From positions 1-5,256 of the forward strand of contig CAJQOW010000111.1 in NCBI GenBank assembly GCA_905480055.1: DNA of 5,256 nt. The letters run 5' to 3'. The number at the start of each line of letters is the position of its first letter. Positions within the stretch are counted from its first letter, which is position 1. A program made the translations under genes and the position numbers. The notes under the pieces were generated by a model. That model was not told the DNA's origin. It saw nothing but the letters and a program-made list of their open reading frames with translations, and searched no databases. The stretch is from an uncultured Acidimicrobiia bacterium (GTDB taxonomy: Bacteria; Actinomycetota; Acidimicrobiia; UBA5794). Below, piece by piece: positions 1 to 5,256 of the stretch.

Positions 1-2801
<2,801 letters not shown>

Positions 2802-2802
<1 letters not shown>

Positions 2803-3719
2803 CAGGGAGAGTCTGGCGGAGGCAGGATCCCGTCGCCGCGAGCGAACCAACGACCGATCTGCGAACGAACGGAGATCTCGGCGCGGCTGAGCGCCTCGTC
2901 TCTCCAGTTCGACCACGCACCTTGGACGACCGCCTCTGGGACCCAGCGGGAGGCGTCGGCAACAAACTCTTCATACGACGCAGGGAACGTGCGCTCATCG
3001 ACGATCAGGATGTGCCAGCCAAACTCGGTTTCGAACGGCTCGGTCACGACTCCGACCTCGGTCGTTGCCGCGACCGTTGCGAACGGCTCGACATAGTCGG
3101 CCGGGTGTGCGGGGCAACCCAGCTGACCCCCCGGCGAGATCTCATCCCGTGAGACCTCATCCGCGACATCGCTGAATGCCTCACCCGCGGCGACACGGTC
3201 GTACGCCGCCTGTGCTTCTGCCTGGTCAGGCACGACAATGTGCCTCACGCACACCGAGATGAGCAGATTCTGCTGTTCCTGCCACACCCGGAGGAGGATT
3301 TCGGGGTCGTTCGCGAGTTCCTCTGCCACGGCCGCACGCACCGCCAATTGGCTCGTCACAACATCCGTCGCACCCTCGCCAAGTTCGGCGTTGGTGCCGA
3401 TCGACGCAACGATGTCGAGTTCACTCTGGGGTGCCTGTGCGAGGTAGGCCGCCCTGCCCTCGTCGGTATCGAGGCCAGTGATTCCGTAGTCCTCCTCGGC
3501 GGCGTCAACCATGGCCTGGGCAACGATCAACGTGGTGAGGTCACCGCGGAACTGCTCGCCGTTGACGGTCTCTCCAACCGGGGCGGTTCGAAGCTCGCCC
3601 ACGTCCTCGTTGGTGATCGGTGTTTCGTTGACGGTTGCCGCAACGTCGCTGTTCGAGCATGCGGACACCACGAGAGCGACGGCTGCGATGAGCCCGTACA
3701 CGACATAGCGATGCTTCAT
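2802..3719 (-). CDS. Parvulin-type (PpiC) peptidyl-prolyl isomerase lipoprotein, SurA/PrsA-like
   Basis: A 305-residue predicted extracytoplasmic foldase. Residues 1-20 form a lipoprotein signal peptide: KHR charge, a hydrophobic stretch, then lipobox VSAC with the lipidated cysteine at 21. Next is a SurA-N-like segment starting AATVNETPITNEDV (about 27-40) with a helical region to about 150. The rotamase domain covers about 156-243: VRHIVV, AGEAFSDVADEVS, GGQLG and PFETEFGWHILIV, with His160 and His236 as the usual parvulin histidines. Such proteins catalyse prolyl isomerisation or act as chaperones for secreted proteins. Two cysteines inside the domain (157 and 202) could form a disulfide. 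The ATG at 3719 is chosen because it places the signal peptide at the N-terminus; the 38 codons upstream lie in the mfd coding region and look like shadow sequence. A weak GGGA sits five bases before it. The TGA shares its A with the mazG ATG. The exact substrate cannot be read from sequence. Confidence 0.88.
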
Positions 3720-5256
3720 GGTGATCCCGATTCGTCTTCGACCGGCCACATTGTACGGAGGAACAGGATATGGCCGTGGCCGCCGACCCGTCGGGTGTCG
3801 GCAGATATAGCGTTGCGCCTCGCAGCATCGCACCTCGCTCCAGCCGTTCGAGCCGAACCTCTTGTGATGCCCGCAACGTCACGGGTGCGATCTTGATCTC
3901 CCTGCGATTCTGGAGGATCTCCTGGATGCCGAGCCTGAGCGCCTCGACTCGCAACCGTGCAAGGTTGATGAGCTCCTCGGCTCGCTCCGGGAGCTCGCCA
4001 TAACGATCCTCCCACTCGGCTACAACATCGTCGATCTCCTCGTTGGTCGACGTCGCGGCGAGCCTTCGATAGGCCTCCAACCGCGCCTCACCGCTCGCCA
4101 CATACGTCTCAGGGAGGTGGGCATCGAGGATCAAGTCGATCCGAATGTTCTGATCTGCGGGCTCCTCGGCGACCTCTCCCTTGAGTTCCTTGACCGCATC
4201 GGCGACGAGTTCGGTGTACAGATCAAAGCCGACGGCCGCGATGTGGCCCGACTGGGTCTCGGACAGAATGGAACCGGCGCCACGAATCTCGAGGTCCCGC
4301 ATCGCAAGTTCGAAGCCACTCCCGAGATTGGAGAACTCACCAATCGCTTCGAGCCTCCGGTAGGCAGTCTCGCTCAGCCGCTCCTCGCTGGGGTGAAAGA
4401 GGTAGGCATACGCACGTTGGTTTGATCGTCCAACCCTGCCGCGCAGCTGGTAGAGCTGCGCAAGGCCGAGGCGGTCGGCCCGCTCAACGATCAGGGTGTT
4501 CACCTGGGGCACGTCGAGGCCGGACTCGATGATCGTCGTGGCTACGAGCACATCGAATTCGGCATTCCAGAAGTCGAACATCACCTGCTCGAGCTGTCCT
4601 TCGCTCATCTGGCCGTGTGCAATGGCGAATCGGGCATCTGGCACGAGCTCCTTCAGCCTTGCCACAGCATGGTCGATCGATTGCACCCGGTTGTGGACGA
4701 CATAGACCTGTCCCTCGCGCAACATCTCGCGCCGAATCGCCGCCCCCGCCGCCCGTTCGTCGTATGGCCCGACATACGTGAGAATCGGATGGCGGTCCTG
4801 CGGTGCCGTCCGAATGTTCGACACATCCCTGATGCCGGTGAGGGCCATCTCGAGCGTCCTCGGAATGGGTGTCGCTGTCAGCGTGAGGACGTCCACAGTG
4901 GCACGAAGCTCGCGCAGGGCATCCTTGGCCGAGACACCGAAACGTTGCTCCTCATCGATCACGACCAGACCGAGGTTGCGATACGCCAGGTCGTCTGACA
5001 GCAGCCGATGGGTACCCACGACGATGTCGACGTCGCCGGCCTCGAGACCCTTGATCACCTCGCGCTGCTGTTTCGGCGTGAGAAACCGTGAGAGCATCTC
5101 CACACGCACCGGGTAGGGGGCGAAGCGGTCCTGGAAGTTGGCAAAGTGCTGTTGTGCGAGCAGGGTTGTGGGAACGAGCATCACCGCTTGCTTTCCGTCC
5201 TGCACTGCTTTGAACATGGCTCGGATCGCCACTTCGGTCTTGCCGAACCCGACATC
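3541..5256 (-). CDS. mfd: Mfd, transcription-repair coupling factor (5'-truncated; 3' end probably frameshifted)
   Basis: Mfd is a cytoplasmic ATP-driven DNA translocase. It pushes stalled RNA polymerase off lesions and recruits UvrA for nucleotide excision repair. The window enters inside Walker A (DVGFGKTE, first residue from 5256), so the UvrB-like and RNA-polymerase-binding N-terminal half lies outside. Counting from that residue, I see DEEQRFG (about 101-107), TATPIPRTLEMAL (about 127-139), TTIIESGLDVP (about 240-250) and QLRGRVGR (about 270-277). These are followed by the TRG translocation motif (GSGFELAMRDLEIRGAG, about 312-328) and a TRCF C-terminal domain (about 365-490). RecG shares the helicase motifs, but TRG together with the TRCF domain points to Mfd. 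The frame as written stops at 3541, 179 bases inside the next gene. The last roughly 80 residues after PTPDGS are arginine-rich and look like an out-of-frame reading. The true end is probably the TGA at 3718-3716. Identity is very secure; the 3' end is not. Confidence 0.95.
   Translation of the reverse strand, partial: DVGFGKTEVAIRAMFKAVQDGKQAVMLVPTTLLAQQHFANFQDRFAPYPVRVEMLSRFLTPKQQREVIKGLEAGDVDIVVGTHRLLSDDLAYRNLGLVVIDEEQRFGVSAKDALRELRATVDVLTLTATPIPRTLEMALTGIRDVSNIRTAPQDRHPILTYVGPYDERAAGAAIRREMLREGQVYVVHNRVQSIDHAVARLKELVPDARFAIAHGQMSEGQLEQVMFDFWNAEFDVLVATTIIESGLDVPQVNTLIVERADRLGLAQLYQLRGRVGRSNQRAYAYLFHPSEERLSETAYRRLEAIGEFSNLGSGFELAMRDLEIRGAGSILSETQSGHIAAVGFDLYTELVADAVKELKGEVAEEPADQNIRIDLILDAHLPETYVASGEARLEAYRRLAATSTNEEIDDVVAEWEDRYGELPERAEELINLARLRVEALRLGIQEILQNRREIKIAPVTLRASQEVRLERLERGAMLRGATLYLPTPDGSAATAISCSSVQCGRSKTNRDHHEASLCRVRAHRSRRSRGVRMLEQRRCGNRQRNTDHQRGRGRASNRPGWRDRQRRAVPR
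3716..3792 (-). other. Suspected one-base frameshift at the 3' end of mfd
   Basis: The mfd frame is convincing up to the residues PTPDGS (GAC codon at 3792-3790). Beyond that it picks up codons unlike the rest of the gene (ATA, TGT, GTA, CAA) and runs on into the lipoprotein gene. A shift of one base backwards (-1) within about 3770-3792 moves to a frame reading HILFLRTMWPVEDE and ending at TGA 3718-3716. That stop overlaps the lipoprotein ATG as ATGA, the same junction seen at the end of eno. A short C-terminal helix ending a few residues after the last strand is what I would expect of Mfd. The region contains a GC-rich run with GGCC repeated two bases apart, a plausible place for a sequencing or assembly slip. 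I see no classic slippery heptamer. A genuine mutation or a real C-terminal extension remains possible. Confidence 0.6.

Noticed and set aside
2803..2916. 38 extra N-terminal codons for MazG
   Set aside because: Arginine-rich sequence read out of frame from the end of the lipoprotein gene; the family normally begins at MSITVVGLGP.
3770..3784. GGCC-AC-GGCC repeat as a frameshift-stimulating hairpin
   Set aside because: The two-base spacer is too short for a stable loop and no slippery heptamer precedes it; noted only as a possible site of sequencing error.
3720..3833. 38 extra N-terminal codons for the lipoprotein
   Set aside because: They would bury the signal peptide inside the protein and overlap the real mfd coding region.
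3240..3896. A 218-codon plus-strand open frame opposite the lipoprotein gene and mfd end
   Set aside because: It spans two real genes on the other strand and has His/Arg-rich composition with no motif; considered an antisense shadow.

Overview
This is a compact housekeeping stretch from a high-GC bacterium, most likely an actinobacterium. All genes read on the minus strand, so transcription runs from high to low coordinates. The order is mfd (5' end cut off) > secreted parvulin-type lipoprotein > mazG with an N-terminal methylase-like domain > eno > the first codons of another gene. This resembles the mfd-mazG-lipoprotein-eno-divIC/ftsB neighbourhood known from Mycobacterium and other actinobacteria. 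G/C-rich third codon positions and the MazG and enolase sequences fit this. The more precise placement (Acidimicrobiia-like) is inference only.

Layout: 5256 down to about 3716 encodes the translocase half of the transcription-repair coupling factor Mfd, entering inside its Walker A loop. From 3719 to 2802 is a 305-residue lipoprotein with a PpiC/parvulin rotamase domain. From 2802 to 1351 is a 483-residue protein joining a tetrapyrrole-methylase-like domain to a double MazG nucleotide pyrophosphohydrolase. From 1295 to 12 is a complete 427-residue enolase with all expected catalytic residues. At 15 to 1 a new gene appears to begin through an ATGA overlap with the eno stop, preceded by a good ribosome binding site.

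Spacing is tight: the lipoprotein stop and mazG start share one base, and eno and the next gene share four. The only real gap is 55 bases between mazG and eno. This looks like one transcription unit, perhaps with extra input before eno. The products serve separate jobs (DNA repair, envelope protein folding, nucleotide-pool cleaning, glycolysis), so the cluster is a conserved neighbourhood and not a pathway.

The one real anomaly is at the 3' end of mfd. The open frame does not stop at the lipoprotein gene but runs 179 bases into it with arginine-rich, out-of-frame-looking sequence. A one-base frame change near 3770-3792 would instead give a plausible Mfd C-terminus ending in an ATGA overlap with the lipoprotein start. 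I see no mobile element, CRISPR array, RNA gene or new defence-like system.
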